NCBI RefSeq assembly: GCF_040513375.1
Contig: NZ_JBEVTG010000001.1
Coordinates: 1-64,000 of the forward strand
Direction of reading: 5' to 3'
DNA length: 64,000 nucleotides
From: Flagellimonas_B algarum
Lineage (GTDB): Bacteria > Bacteroidota > Bacteroidia > Flavobacteriales > Flavobacteriaceae
Below, in pieces: positions 45,429 through 54,382 of this stretch (positions are counted from its first letter, which is position 1; each line of letters begins with the position of its first letter). The position numbers and the translations under genes are program-made. The notes under the pieces were generated by a model that saw nothing but the letters and a program-made list of their open reading frames with translations, had not been told where the DNA came from and did not search any database.

Positions 45429-46475
45429 TCATACCAATTTTAGTTGTTCTTCCAAGGCCCCATTTTCGCGAAGCATGGCCCGACCATCTTTAAAACTCAA
45501 ATATGAAAAACCACGTTGGTGGTTTTTGATACTGATCAAATTCAACTGGTTCCAATGCCGTGTGATCTCTTTCCATGCGAAGAACAGCGAATGTTTGGGG
45601 TCGTAGATATGGGTGGCTTCACCTCCTGCCCCATTGATTTCAATGACCGAAAAGTGCTTTCCGGCACTCAGTTCGTCAAATGAACGATACAACACATCGA
45701 GACGACCGTAATGGAATTCGGGTATTTGGGTACAGATCGTATCGATGACCTCGACCAAATCCGGATTGATACGGTGCGAATAGTCAATGAATTTAGCACC
45801 TCGGGTATGGCTCCCATAGGGCACCAAAATGAACTGTTCCCCTTCACCCAACACCGAATGCAATTTCTTACCGAAACGTTTGCGCAAGGCTTTGAGTTGT
45901 AAATGACTACGTGGATTGCGTTTGATCAGCTGCTCAATGGTCGCCATGCCATCACCGACTACAGCGAGAAACTCCTTCGAAACGATGCCTGTTATACGCC
46001 CTTTGGGTTCATCCGGATGTCTCACATAGAAAATGCCCACTTCTTTGGGATACTCGATCAACTCCTGGACCAAAAAATCCTCCGGGCTCTGCTTAAGATA
46101 AGCCGATAACCCTTGTTCGTCATATACTTTGGCCACCCCAAAGGCTTTCATACCGATATCCGGTTTGGCGATCAAGGGGAAGGAAATGGAAGCCTTTTTG
46201 ACCTGATCGAGCATCTTGGCTGCGGTATTCCCTTTTTCGATCAAAATCGTTTTTGGGATATACCGGTCAGGAATCATCTCATAAATATCTTTTTTGGATT
46301 CCATGGCCATGCCACCGTTTTTCATCATTGGGTTTGCGGCGTTGAAAAAGAAAAAAGAGCGTGCCTTAATCGAAAAATACAGCCAAACGGGAAACAGCGG
46401 GTAATAGACCGCCCATAAGGGCCAATACTCCCAATGTGTCAAGCGATGCCATGTCAATTTCAATCGTTCCATCAA
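45429..46475 (-). CDS. ATP-grasp enzyme, membrane-associated
   Basis: 348 residues. The N-terminal ~50 residues contain a hydrophobic amphipathic segment (WPLWAVYYPLFPVWLYFSI). An ATP-grasp core follows: FPLIAKPDIGMKAFGV near residue 100 (nucleotide lysine), FLVQELIEYPKEVGIFYVR, and FSVIEINGAGGEATHIYDP near residue 300 for Mg binding. ATP-grasp ligases join a carboxylate to an amine or thiol; the acceptor is unknown. It overlaps the NRDE gene by 4 bases. Confidence 0.78.
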   Translation of the reverse strand: MMERLKLTWHRLTHWEYWPLWAVYYPLFPVWLYFSIKARSFFFFNAANPMMKNGGMAMESKKDIYEMIPDRYIPKTILIEKGNTAAKMLDQVKKASISFPLIAKPDIGMKAFGVAKVYDEQGLSAYLKQSPEDFLVQELIEYPKEVGIFYVRHPDEPKGRITGIVSKEFLAVVGDGMATIEQLIKRNPRSHLQLKALRKRFGKKLHSVLGEGEQFILVPYGSHTRGAKFIDYSHRINPDLVEVIDTICTQIPEFHYGRLDVLYRSFDELSAGKHFSVIEINGAGGEATHIYDPKHSLFFAWKEITRHWNQLNLISIKNHQRGFSYLSFKDGRAMLRENGALEEQLKLV

Positions 46476-47194
46476 TTCGTGGGTTCAAGCTGTTGGCCGT
46501 CCAATACCGTTCTATAGGTCTTGGCATTCAATAAATCGTGATGATCTAATGTCACCGTGTTTTGCGAAATGATAGCCTGGGTTACGCTAAAAGTCTTTAA
46601 ACCGGTCTTGCGATCGATTATGAAGCCGTTTTCCGAATCACCATTGTCGCTCGAATGGAAAGCGATTACACCTGCAGCGCTTCGCTCACCCTGGTCAAGA
46701 AAATCCTCGAAAAGTCCTTCACGATGGGCTATGGTTTCCGGGTCGTACAGGGTAGCCGATGACCAAATATGGGCTTGACCTATATCCTTGTTTGACAGCG
46801 TCTTTCGTAAACCGTCCCATCGAAGTTCGTGTAGTGCTCCCTGCTCGTACACTAGTAAGGTAAAGGGTTCGATACCTTCAAGCTCCATCGACTTTAAAAA
46901 AGGCTTTCGATGTTCTTGCGAGGCTACATCCAATACGACCAAACCCCTGCTTTTCCGATAAGGTCCGCTGGAAACATGCTTTTCAAAAGCACCGTTCAAC
47001 AAAACGACCACCGCACCGTCTTCGGCTACGGCAAACCAAGAACCACCCGCTTTCGGGTCTTTAGGGAACACGACTTTTTTACCATTGATATCCTGCTCGG
47101 CCGGAGCCAGGGCATTTTTGCGCATGATGTGCTCATCGCGATTGCTCGTGATCAACACGGTCGGTCCGTTTTTGATATAGCTTACTGTACACAT
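46472..47194 (-). CDS. NRDE family protein (TANGO2-like)
   Basis: 240 residues starting MCTVSYI, with the family-defining NRDE motif at SNRDEH (about residues 18-23) and GGSWFAVAEDGAVVVLLNG. The invariant second-position Cys suggests an Ntn-hydrolase-like nucleophile after methionine removal. Eukaryotic TANGO2 has been linked to haem trafficking and CoA metabolism; bacterial members are uncharacterised. It overlaps the DinB gene by 13 bases and the ATP-grasp gene by 4. Confidence 0.85.
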   Translation of the reverse strand: MCTVSYIKNGPTVLITSNRDEHIMRKNALAPAEQDINGKKVVFPKDPKAGGSWFAVAEDGAVVVLLNGAFEKHVSSGPYRKSRGLVVLDVASQEHRKPFLKSMELEGIEPFTLLVYEQGALHELRWDGLRKTLSNKDIGQAHIWSSATLYDPETIAHREGLFEDFLDQGERSAAGVIAFHSSDNGDSENGFIIDRKTGLKTFSVTQAIISQNTVTLDHHDLLNAKTYRTVLDGQQLEPTN

Positions 47195-47670
47195 ACCTTT
47201 CGATATTGCATCGTAGAGGGGGCTACCCCAAAACTTTCGGGAACGATGATGTCGGTCTGGTCTAAAATACCCACCTTGATCAATGCATGATGGTGGATCG
47301 CATGTTCCAGGTTGTACATGACCTCGCGGTTGTAATTGGAATCCAAAACCACTTCTTGCCCACCCAATTCATAGGCGACTTGCAAAGGCTTGTTCGGTTT
47401 TTTCAAATGCGCTTGGATGGTTTCCAACTGTTCAATGGCATAGGCCACCTCATGTTCGATCTTTTTGTCGCGCTGGCGTTTGTCATAACAGACCATGCTG
47501 CCTTCATAGCCAGCGATCAAACAGCTATACAATTCGATCACATGTCTCGAGTGTTGACCGATAGTCGCATTCGATAGCACCTCAATTGGCCGTGAATAAC
47601 ACGCTTCCGGCAACTGGCACAACACGGCTTTGAACTGTTCAAGGGTTTGTATTGAAGATTCGAACATCAT
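47182..47670 (-). CDS. Cytosolic DinB-like protein
   Basis: 162 residues with DinB features: IGQHSRHVIELYSCLI near residue 32 and LEHAIHHHALIKVGIL near residue 125 supply candidate metal histidines. No signal peptide, unlike the other DinB protein in this window at 21051. It might be a thiol-dependent hydrolase or transferase. The stop overlaps the NRDE start by 13 bases, so the pair is tightly coupled. Confidence 0.78.
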   Translation of the reverse strand: MMFESSIQTLEQFKAVLCQLPEACYSRPIEVLSNATIGQHSRHVIELYSCLIAGYEGSMVCYDKRQRDKKIEHEVAYAIEQLETIQAHLKKPNKPLQVAYELGGQEVVLDSNYNREVMYNLEHAIHHHALIKVGILDQTDIIVPESFGVAPSTMQYRKVCVQ

Positions 47671-47676
47671 TCTGGT

Positions 47677-48339
47677 TTAGGGTGTTTTAAGATTTGTACG
47701 TTTTTTATAGAGCAATATCAGCAAATAACATGAAAAACCGAGGTATAAGATCCCAAGAATGGTATTGGTCACCTCATGGTACCCTTCATAATTCGATACG
47801 ATGAACCGGCCCAAGAACATAAAGACCAGCAATCCTAAAAAGGTGCCCGATCCAATGCCCATCATATATCCGGCGTATGAAGACCGTTGATGGACCAAAA
47901 TACCCTTGTCCAATAAATATTTGTTCCAAAGCATCCAAAACGGGATCTGTAATGGATTCAAGGCACTGAGCAATAGGCCCAATAGAATGGGCGAAGCGAT
48001 TTTGGGAAACAGCATCGGTCCAATAGGGACATCGACTGAAACCTTTGCCGTATAAAAACTGGCTATCGCTAAATACAAAAGGAGGGCCGCCGCAAAAGGC
48101 AAGGCATAGCGGGCAAACCGATCGCCAACGACCAATTTGCGATTTCCCAATAGGGTCAAGCGTACATAGATCAGTTCTACGACAATGGCCGCCAAGGCGA
48201 ACCCGATGGCACTGGTAAAGCCATCATTCGCAGCAATATCAAAGGCCGTGATGTTGAGCGAACCCAAAGGCAGGGCACCAACAAAGCTGATGAGCATCCC
48301 TGCGATCACTAATTTGATAAAGTTCCTTAGCTGCAACAC
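47677..48339 (-). CDS. LysE family exporter
   Basis: 220 residues with about six membrane segments. GMLISFVGALPLGSLNITA matches the LysE/RhtB N-terminal signature (GxxxPGP-like, here GALPLGSLN), and LSALNPLQIPFWMLWNKYLL is the family's NPxxxxFW-type motif. These export amino acids or small amines. It sits between the YHS gene (13-base gap) and DinB. Substrate unknown. Confidence 0.82.
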   Translation of the reverse strand: MLQLRNFIKLVIAGMLISFVGALPLGSLNITAFDIAANDGFTSAIGFALAAIVVELIYVRLTLLGNRKLVVGDRFARYALPFAAALLLYLAIASFYTAKVSVDVPIGPMLFPKIASPILLGLLLSALNPLQIPFWMLWNKYLLDKGILVHQRSSYAGYMMGIGSGTFLGLLVFMFLGRFIVSNYEGYHEVTNTILGILYLGFSCYLLILLYKKRTNLKTP

Positions 48340-48352
48340 TTGATCCGTTGGC

Positions 48353-48802
48353 TTAGTCGTTCTTGATTTTCTCCCAGTTTTGATCGGCCTTGGCCTTCAA
48401 TTTTTCCGGTGAATCCTGTTCCCACAGTTCCAAGGTATTCGTACCCCAGGCATTGTAGAACAAAAGTAATCGCCCATCGCGGATTTCGAAAGTTTCAGGG
48501 TCGATCGACACCTTATCGCTTTTGGTCGCCACGGCATAGGCACAATATCCTCCGTAAAGGGGAACGTATTTCTCAGGTTCGGCCTTGAAGGTCTTTAGAT
48601 TTTCGGCCGTTGCGAACTTATACTTGACCCCATCATGGGTCGCTGTATGCTGTTTTTTTCCTTGAACGGCGGTTCCATCAAAATAACTGACGACATCATA
48701 CCCATTGGCGACATACCCTTTCTTGGTATTGTAATCGATCGATTGGGCAAAACCTGCGAACCCTATCCATAAGACGACAAAAAAGCTTAATGGTAACTTC
48801 AT
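48353..48802 (-). CDS. Exported YHS-domain protein
   Basis: 149 residues from the ATG at 48802, with signal peptide (MKLPLSFFVVLWIGFAGFAQ). The YHS-like domain spans residues 28-100: GYDVVSYFDG, HDGVKYKFATAENLKTFKAEPEKYVPLYGGYCAYAVA. YHS domains are small metal-linked modules found in copper and Fe-S systems; the cysteine in GYCAY is the likely ligand. The C-terminal WEKIKND-like tail is charged. It starts 2 bases after the preceding gene and so belongs to the Rieske cluster operon. Confidence 0.87.
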   Translation of the reverse strand: MKLPLSFFVVLWIGFAGFAQSIDYNTKKGYVANGYDVVSYFDGTAVQGKKQHTATHDGVKYKFATAENLKTFKAEPEKYVPLYGGYCAYAVATKSDKVSIDPETFEIRDGRLLLFYNAWGTNTLELWEQDSPEKLKAKADQNWEKIKND

Positions 48803-48804
48803 TT

Positions 48805-49590
48805 TCAAAATATTGTTGATGTTTGATCCAACTTTTGGATGCGATCCACGGAAATCTTCATCAACTTCCAATCCCCGATCTGCTCCACTTCCCCGTTTAT
48901 AAGGGCGGGTTGCCCTATATACGGTAATATGTCTTTGTGGATTGGTTTTCCTTTCAAATCGGTCAATAAAAAATATGCTTCCTCCCCACTTTCAGCGGCA
49001 CTCACCAATACTGGGGGCATGCCCCCTGCGATACAAAGGGCCGCACAACTTCTGTGGATTTTCCCATGGCCGGGTTTCATCACCCCGAAATAGCATTTGG
49101 GATCGATAATCTCCCCTTGGATCGATCTTTGGCCTAAGGCCAGGGTCGCTTCATCGTACTCAGCATCACCCAAGACCGTCACTTTTTGGCTGTCATCGAT
49201 CTGCAACAAGGTTTTGCCGTTATAATAAATCAACTCCCCTTCGATCTGTAAGGTCTTCGCATGGAGATCGCCATAGGTTTCGCGCACTTCCTTCAAATAG
49301 GGGTTCGCTCCGAATTTCCCAAATCCCAATAAGACGATTTCCTTGTATTCGTTTTCCGTCAAACGCACCCTTAACATCGGGTAGGGTGATTCATGGAAAA
49401 CCCCCGTCACTTCGGTGGGAGCCCCGAAATCAAAGGAACTGTTGGCCGCAGGACGTTGAAAAAACGCGAAGGCCGAACCTGCCAACAACAACAGCCCCAA
49501 GGCCAGCATCACAAAGCTTCTCAGCTGCTTTTTCGTCTTTTTGCCTACTGCATTGACATAACCCACATAGAATTCCTCGTTTTCCTGCAT
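48805..49590 (-). CDS. Membrane-anchored protein with Cys/His motif, uncharacterised
   Basis: 261 residues. One helix at about residues 24-44 anchors the protein. Residues 160-193 form a striking motif: DPKCYFGVMKPGHGK and HRSCAALCIAGGMPP, giving C166, H175, H179, C182 and C186. The flanking parts are beta-rich and look like repeated OB-like domains (VTGVFHESPYPML, IQGEIID, LINGEVEQIGDWKLMKI). The motif suggests metal, Fe-S or haem binding in the periplasm. It lies one base from the ferric-reductase-Rieske gene, so a role in its electron path is plausible. Not recognised. Confidence 0.72.
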   Translation of the reverse strand: MQENEEFYVGYVNAVGKKTKKQLRSFVMLALGLLLLAGSAFAFFQRPAANSSFDFGAPTEVTGVFHESPYPMLRVRLTENEYKEIVLLGFGKFGANPYLKEVRETYGDLHAKTLQIEGELIYYNGKTLLQIDDSQKVTVLGDAEYDEATLALGQRSIQGEIIDPKCYFGVMKPGHGKIHRSCAALCIAGGMPPVLVSAAESGEEAYFLLTDLKGKPIHKDILPYIGQPALINGEVEQIGDWKLMKISVDRIQKLDQTSTIF

Positions 49591-49591
49591 G

Positions 49592-50623
49592 CTAACAAAC
49601 TAATGGTGATACTTCGGTTCCTTCTTCAAACCCCTGGGGATCGATATAAATCGACCCGTTTTCCAGTTTAAGGGCATAGGTCTTGATTTTTTCGGTAAAT
49701 GGTGGTGGGGATTGCCCATTATGCGGTAAATATTGGTATCCATGCCATGGACAGGTAATGCAACCATCGATGATCTTACCCTCTCCCAGCGGACCGCCTT
49801 GGTGTTTGCAGACATTGTGAACGGCGGAAATGGCACCTTGATGTTTGAATAAGGCCACGCGTTCACCACCGACAGTAAATAGTTTGGCCCTGCCTTCTTT
49901 GATCTCTGAAGACGAACAGACCTTTTGCCAGGTGGTGTCGACCAACTGGGCTTTTTGGCCATCGATCCTAGCTTCTTTAAAAGCCGCGCTAAGGTGCAAG
50001 GCGCATAACAGTATGAAACCAAGAACCAAGACCAAGCTGGTCACGGTATAGGTCTCTTGTTGAAAGGCCCCAAGGAATACATGCATCAAAATCAGGGCAT
50101 AGGCCAAGTAAACCATCATGTGCAAACGCTTCCAAACCCGGGCCGAGAGGTTATGCAAAAAGAAATCATGGCTCGTCGAAGCCATGACGAACAGGATGAG
50201 CAACGCCAAAAAACCGAGGACTTGGAACGGAAAATCCCGCAAGGATCCATAATCCAGGTTTTCGGTAAAAATCGAATAAATCGGGTTGGTATCGCCCAGG
50301 GTATGGAATTGGATGATCGAGATCACCCCATGGATCAAGGCCGCCAAAAACATGCTGACCCCCAAATGCCTACGGTTGTACAACAAGGGCAAGAACTTTG
50401 GGTTTAATCGGGACAAAGGTCCGATGATCAAGATGATATGAAGCAATAACAAAGCCAGGGATCCAAAGGCCCGGATGATTAATGTTTCAGCGATCATTTC
50501 AGGGTTGGTCAAAAAACCGATCGCAAGGAACAGCACCAAATAAGATACCATACCGATGGCAATGAAGCGATCATATCGCTTTTTCTGCTTGTTCCATAGT
50601 ACCCAAGTATAATCCAAGCCCAT
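49592..50623 (-). CDS. Ferric-reductase-like membrane domain fused to a Rieske domain
   Basis: 343 residues. The first ~215 contain six membrane helices of the ferric-reductase/MsrQ type, with candidate haem histidines H62, H98, H168 and H181. The C-terminal ~120 residues are a Rieske domain: C272-x-H274 (VCKHQGGPLG) and C291-x2-H294 (CPWHGYQY). This places a [2Fe-2S] cluster directly beside a b-haem membrane unit, suited to moving electrons between a cytosolic donor and quinone or periplasm. It is middle gene of the Rieske operon, one base overlap upstream, one base gap downstream. Confidence 0.87.
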   Translation of the reverse strand: MGLDYTWVLWNKQKKRYDRFIAIGMVSYLVLFLAIGFLTNPEMIAETLIIRAFGSLALLLLHIILIIGPLSRLNPKFLPLLYNRRHLGVSMFLAALIHGVISIIQFHTLGDTNPIYSIFTENLDYGSLRDFPFQVLGFLALLILFVMASTSHDFFLHNLSARVWKRLHMMVYLAYALILMHVFLGAFQQETYTVTSLVLVLGFILLCALHLSAAFKEARIDGQKAQLVDTTWQKVCSSSEIKEGRAKLFTVGGERVALFKHQGAISAVHNVCKHQGGPLGEGKIIDGCITCPWHGYQYLPHNGQSPPPFTEKIKTYALKLENGSIYIDPQGFEEGTEVSPLVC

Positions 50624-50979
50624 TAAAGTTCGGTTTTAAAGAGTTCATTATTCCGCAGTTCATCGACGATCAGGATTCCTGTCACCGAATCATCGATCTT
50701 AAATCGGTAACTTTTCGCGCCCTGCAATTGACCTAGCACCGACTTCCCTTTCGGGGATAGCCCATAAACTACGGCAGAAGCAGCTTTCAACGGCGTATTC
50801 AGTTGCAGCTCGATATGGCCTTCGGAACGAACAAGTTGGATATTCTCGGTCTTATCGCTATGAACCGTATCGGTTCGTGCATAATCCAACCGTGGAATGA
50901 TCTGCACTAAGAGTAGCATAATTACCAGGCTGAGGCCGACCCAGATCCATCGATGGGCACGTCGTTGTGTTGCTATCAT
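50623..50979 (-). CDS. Single-helix membrane protein, uncharacterised
   Basis: 118 residues: helix at about residues 11-28, then an extracytoplasmic beta-rich domain (IELQLNTPLKAASAVVYGL, SYRFKIDDSVTGILIVDEL). No cysteine or obvious cofactor site. It overlaps the following ferric-reductase-Rieske start by 1 base and the preceding 70-residue gene by 4, so it is probably a subunit or assembly factor of that membrane complex. Not recognised. Confidence 0.7.
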   Translation of the reverse strand: MIATQRRAHRWIWVGLSLVIMLLLVQIIPRLDYARTDTVHSDKTENIQLVRSEGHIELQLNTPLKAASAVVYGLSPKGKSVLGQLQGAKSYRFKIDDSVTGILIVDELRNNELFKTEL

Positions 50980-51188
50980 CGCTCTTCGGATTTAAGCATT
51001 TTCTTCAGCAAGAAGGGCCAGGTGGCCACCATGCCGGGAAACAGTAAGATCCTGACGCTTTTCTTGCTATTGGCCAAAACCGGATCGAGCTTCGAAACGG
51101 ATCGAAAGACCAGGAACAGGGAAACCAAAATTCCTAGTATCGTATAGGCGGCCAAAGTCCCCAAGAAGATTTGTATCACTAGTTCCAT
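50976..51188 (-). CDS. Small membrane protein, uncharacterised
   Basis: 70 residues with a long N-terminal hydrophobic helix (about residues 3-28) and a second shorter one near 48-62, and a basic C-terminus (KKMLKSEER). It shares one base with the stop of the Rieske-TPP gene and overlaps the next by 4, a pattern expected for a subunit made in fixed ratio. No family assigned. Confidence 0.7.
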   Translation of the reverse strand: MELVIQIFLGTLAAYTILGILVSLFLVFRSVSKLDPVLANSKKSVRILLFPGMVATWPFLLKKMLKSEER

Positions 51189-53140
51189 TAGATCAAGTTT
51201 ACATCGGTCATAACTTCCAATACGGCAGGACCGTCTTGCGCGAATAGGGCCTTCATGGCAGCTTCCAGACCCGCTTGTTCTTCAACTCGATGGCCCCAAG
51301 CCCCGCAAGAAATCGCGAAATCCGCAAAATTCGGATTGGAAAGACCGGTCTTCCAAACATCGAACTCCCCGGCCCGTTGTTCTTTGGATATCTTGCCTAA
51401 TTCGTGGTTGTTCAATACAATAAGTTTGACGTCCATACCATACTTGACCAAGGTGGTGATCTCGGCGAGATACTGACACAGCCCACCATCACCGGCAACG
51501 GCAACCACAGGGCGTTTTCCTTCAACTGCCGTCCAGGCACCGATAGCGGCCGGTAGGGCAAAGCCAATGGAACCCAGATACCCCGACATCAAGAAGTCTT
51601 GATCAGAAGGTTCGAAATAGCGTCCAAAGGAATAGGCATTGTTGCCGACATCGACACACATTACGGCATTCTTTGGGGTGAGTGCGTTCATCGCTTCGAA
51701 AACCGCGATCGAGCTGACCCCTTGATCCGAAGTCTCTTTTAGTCGCTTGGCCTTTTCAGCCTTCCAGATGTCCCATCGTTCAGCGATTTCAGCCGTCTGA
51801 TCGATGGTATCGATCTGTCCGGTCAAAGCCTCGGTGAATTGCTCCAAAGTTCTTGAAATCTCGCCCCAAACCGCCACTTCGACTTTGTGGAACTTACTGA
51901 GCGCCAGAGGATCGAAATCAACTTGGATGATCGGTTTTTTCGGGGTAATACCGGTATGGTTCGAAAAGGAGGCCCCGAAAACGAGCAATAGATCGGATTC
52001 GTTCATAAACCATGAGGCGATCGGTGTACCGCTACGGCCCAAGACCCCACCACCCAATCGATGGTCGTCAGGAATCAATCCTTTCCCCTTAAAGGTGGTG
52101 ACCACGGCGGCGTTCATACTTTCTGCAAATGCGATGATGGCTTTTTTGTGCTTTCGCGCCCCATGCCCCATGATAATGACCGGCCGCTTCGATTTTCTGA
52201 TCAATGCTACCGCATCTTGAAGGGCTGTTTTCGGGGGAGCGATCTCCAATGAGGTTATCCTTTGCTCGTGAGATTGTGCCTTGGCGTTGGGTTTGGCTTT
52301 TCGCTCCTGGACTTCGTCAGGGAAAGTCAAATGGGATACATCACGGTTTAGGATCGCATGTTTGATGGCCAATGACATCAATTCGGCGTGTTTGCTATCG
52401 CTTTGCACCCGTTGGTTGAACTCGGCCACGGTATTGAACCCGCGTACCAAATCGACTTCTTGGAAGTTTCCGGTTCCTACCACCTGGGTGGCCACTTGAC
52501 CGGTCAAAGCGAGTAAAGGGGCGCGATCGACCTTGGCATCCCACATCCCGGTATACATGTTGGTGGCGCCAGGGCCGGCAATGGAGAAACAGGCTGCGGG
52601 TCTTCCGGTCAATTTTCCGTAGGCGGAGGCTGCGAAGGCGGCGGCGCCTTCATGCCGGATCCCATAAAAATTCAGTTTTCCTTTGGCCTCTTGACGGCGC
52701 ATGGCATCGGCAAAGCCCAAATTCGAGTGTCCGACCATTCCGAATACTTTGGTCACGCCCCAATTCACCATGGTTTCTGCCATGATATCGGAAACGGTGG
52801 CCTCATGTTCCGGTTCAGGCTCCAATCCAACATAAATCGCATCACCCTCTTCCTTCAATGCATAGGTCGGTATACCATCGTCATAACCCCCGGGCGGTTT
52901 TCCGCTGCAGGGATCGAAATCCCAGCCGTGCCAAGGGCAACGGAGCATGCCGTTCTCAATGGATCCCTCACCCAATGGCCCACCTTGATGGGGACATTTG
53001 TTATCAAGCGCCGAAAAGGTCCCTTTGAAGTGGGTCAGGCATATGCCTTTATGGGCTGCCGTGACGGTCTTTACGCGACCCTCGGGAAGGTCCTTTTTGT
53101 TATCGAGGACTTTGTGCCAAATCAGTTTTTTATCTTCCAT
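51188..53140 (-). CDS. Rieske domain fused to a thiamine-diphosphate enzyme
   Basis: 650 residues. Residues 1-105 are a complete Rieske domain: C49-x-H51 (KCPHQGGPLG) and C68-x2-H71 (CPWHGWDF). From about 115 on it is a full TPP enzyme of the acetolactate synthase/pyruvate oxidase fold: activating Glu E164 in RHEGAAAFAA, GPGATNMYTG, central nucleotide-like domain with IIMGHGARKH, and the TPP-Mg motif AGDGGLCQYL...LNNHELG. Such a fusion suggests that electrons from decarboxylation pass to the [2Fe-2S] cluster instead of O2 or lipoate. The 2-oxoacid substrate is not evident. Four bases after the antiporter stop. Confidence 0.88.
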   Translation of the reverse strand: MEDKKLIWHKVLDNKKDLPEGRVKTVTAAHKGICLTHFKGTFSALDNKCPHQGGPLGEGSIENGMLRCPWHGWDFDPCSGKPPGGYDDGIPTYALKEEGDAIYVGLEPEPEHEATVSDIMAETMVNWGVTKVFGMVGHSNLGFADAMRRQEAKGKLNFYGIRHEGAAAFAASAYGKLTGRPAACFSIAGPGATNMYTGMWDAKVDRAPLLALTGQVATQVVGTGNFQEVDLVRGFNTVAEFNQRVQSDSKHAELMSLAIKHAILNRDVSHLTFPDEVQERKAKPNAKAQSHEQRITSLEIAPPKTALQDAVALIRKSKRPVIIMGHGARKHKKAIIAFAESMNAAVVTTFKGKGLIPDDHRLGGGVLGRSGTPIASWFMNESDLLLVFGASFSNHTGITPKKPIIQVDFDPLALSKFHKVEVAVWGEISRTLEQFTEALTGQIDTIDQTAEIAERWDIWKAEKAKRLKETSDQGVSSIAVFEAMNALTPKNAVMCVDVGNNAYSFGRYFEPSDQDFLMSGYLGSIGFALPAAIGAWTAVEGKRPVVAVAGDGGLCQYLAEITTLVKYGMDVKLIVLNNHELGKISKEQRAGEFDVWKTGLSNPNFADFAISCGAWGHRVEEQAGLEAAMKALFAQDGPAVLEVMTDVNLI

Positions 53141-53144
53141 AGGT

Positions 53145-54380
53145 TTATCTTAAGAGTTTGATGACCAGTTTATCAATGGTCAGGCCTTGCACGATGATCG
53201 AAAATACCACCACACAATAGGTAGTGAAAATGATGGCCTCGCGGAATTCCCCTTCCGGCAAGGTCAGGGCCAAGGCGATCGATATACCACCTCGAAGGCC
53301 GGCCCAGGTCAATATGGCTATTTTTTTGGAATCACTGCGATGGTTCTTTTTCAAGAACAGATTCGAAAGGGTCACCGAAGCGAAACGGGAAGCCAATACC
53401 AAGGGAATGGCAAGTAAACCCAACACCAAGTATCCACTTTGGAATTCGAGACTGACGATTTCCAAACCGATCAAAACGAACAGTATGGCATTCAAGACTT
53501 CATCCAACACCCTCCAGAATACGGTCATGTTCTCTTTTAATGGATCGTCATTGCAGGTCGTATGCAAATAATTGCCTACCATCAACCCCATGACGACCAT
53601 CGCCAAAGCTCCGGACACATGGATCATCGAGGCCAACCAATACCCTCCCATGACCATGGCCAAAGTGATATGGACGGCTACTATCGGAGATCCGACGATA
53701 TGCTTTAAAAAGGTCCTGCCCGCAAATCCCAAAGCAAAACCAAGCACTACCCCACCGAAAGCCTCTTGAACGAATTCCAAGGCGATATGTGAAGGTTCGA
53801 TCCCATGGCCCCCACTCATCGTGGCAATCGATAATAAGGAAATAAATACCACGATACCGACACCGTCATTGAACAAAGATTCACCGACGATCTTGATTTC
53901 CATGTCTTTGGGCGCCCCGGCTTTCTTTAGCAATGCCAGGACCGCGATCGGGTCCGTGGGCGAGATCAGGGCCCCGAATACAAGACAGTATACATAGGGC
54001 ACTTCCATACCCAAGGCGTGGGCCAGGTAAAAGAACAAACTACCGATCAGCGCGGTTGATATCAAGACCCCGATCGAGGCATAGACCAAAACCGGTCCTT
54101 TCTCTTCGACTAGGCTATGGAGATCAACGTGTATCGAACCGGCGAAGAGCAAGAAACCCAACAAGAAATCGAACAATATGGTCCGAAAATCTATGGTATC
54201 GATAATCGAACAGACCGAAACGAAAGCTTCTTGATCAAAGACGCCCAGTAAGGCGAGCAATAACGAAGCCACGATGGCCAACACCATGACGCCAATGGTA
54301 TCGGGAAGTTTTAGCAGTTTTTTATTCAAAAAACTAAGTAGTGATGATAAGGCAACGATGCCTGTAAAAATCTGAAACAT
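53145..54380 (-). CDS. Cation:proton antiporter (CPA1/NhaP type)
   Basis: 411 residues with about twelve helices. The ion-site motif FGALISPTDPIAVLAL (double Asp in TDP and following NDG) and ESLFNDGVGIVVFI are diagnostic of CPA1 Na+/H+ exchangers; WAGLRGGISIALAL is the late family motif. There is no cytosolic regulatory extension. It is embedded 2 bases after the Rieske-GltS stop and 4 before the Rieske-TPP start, so ion or pH balance is tied to this redox cluster. In a cell using the Na+-pumping NQR a sodium link is reasonable. Confidence 0.92.
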   Translation of the reverse strand: MFQIFTGIVALSSLLSFLNKKLLKLPDTIGVMVLAIVASLLLALLGVFDQEAFVSVCSIIDTIDFRTILFDFLLGFLLFAGSIHVDLHSLVEEKGPVLVYASIGVLISTALIGSLFFYLAHALGMEVPYVYCLVFGALISPTDPIAVLALLKKAGAPKDMEIKIVGESLFNDGVGIVVFISLLSIATMSGGHGIEPSHIALEFVQEAFGGVVLGFALGFAGRTFLKHIVGSPIVAVHITLAMVMGGYWLASMIHVSGALAMVVMGLMVGNYLHTTCNDDPLKENMTVFWRVLDEVLNAILFVLIGLEIVSLEFQSGYLVLGLLAIPLVLASRFASVTLSNLFLKKNHRSDSKKIAILTWAGLRGGISIALALTLPEGEFREAIIFTTYCVVVFSIIVQGLTIDKLVIKLLR

Positions 54381-54382
54381 GA

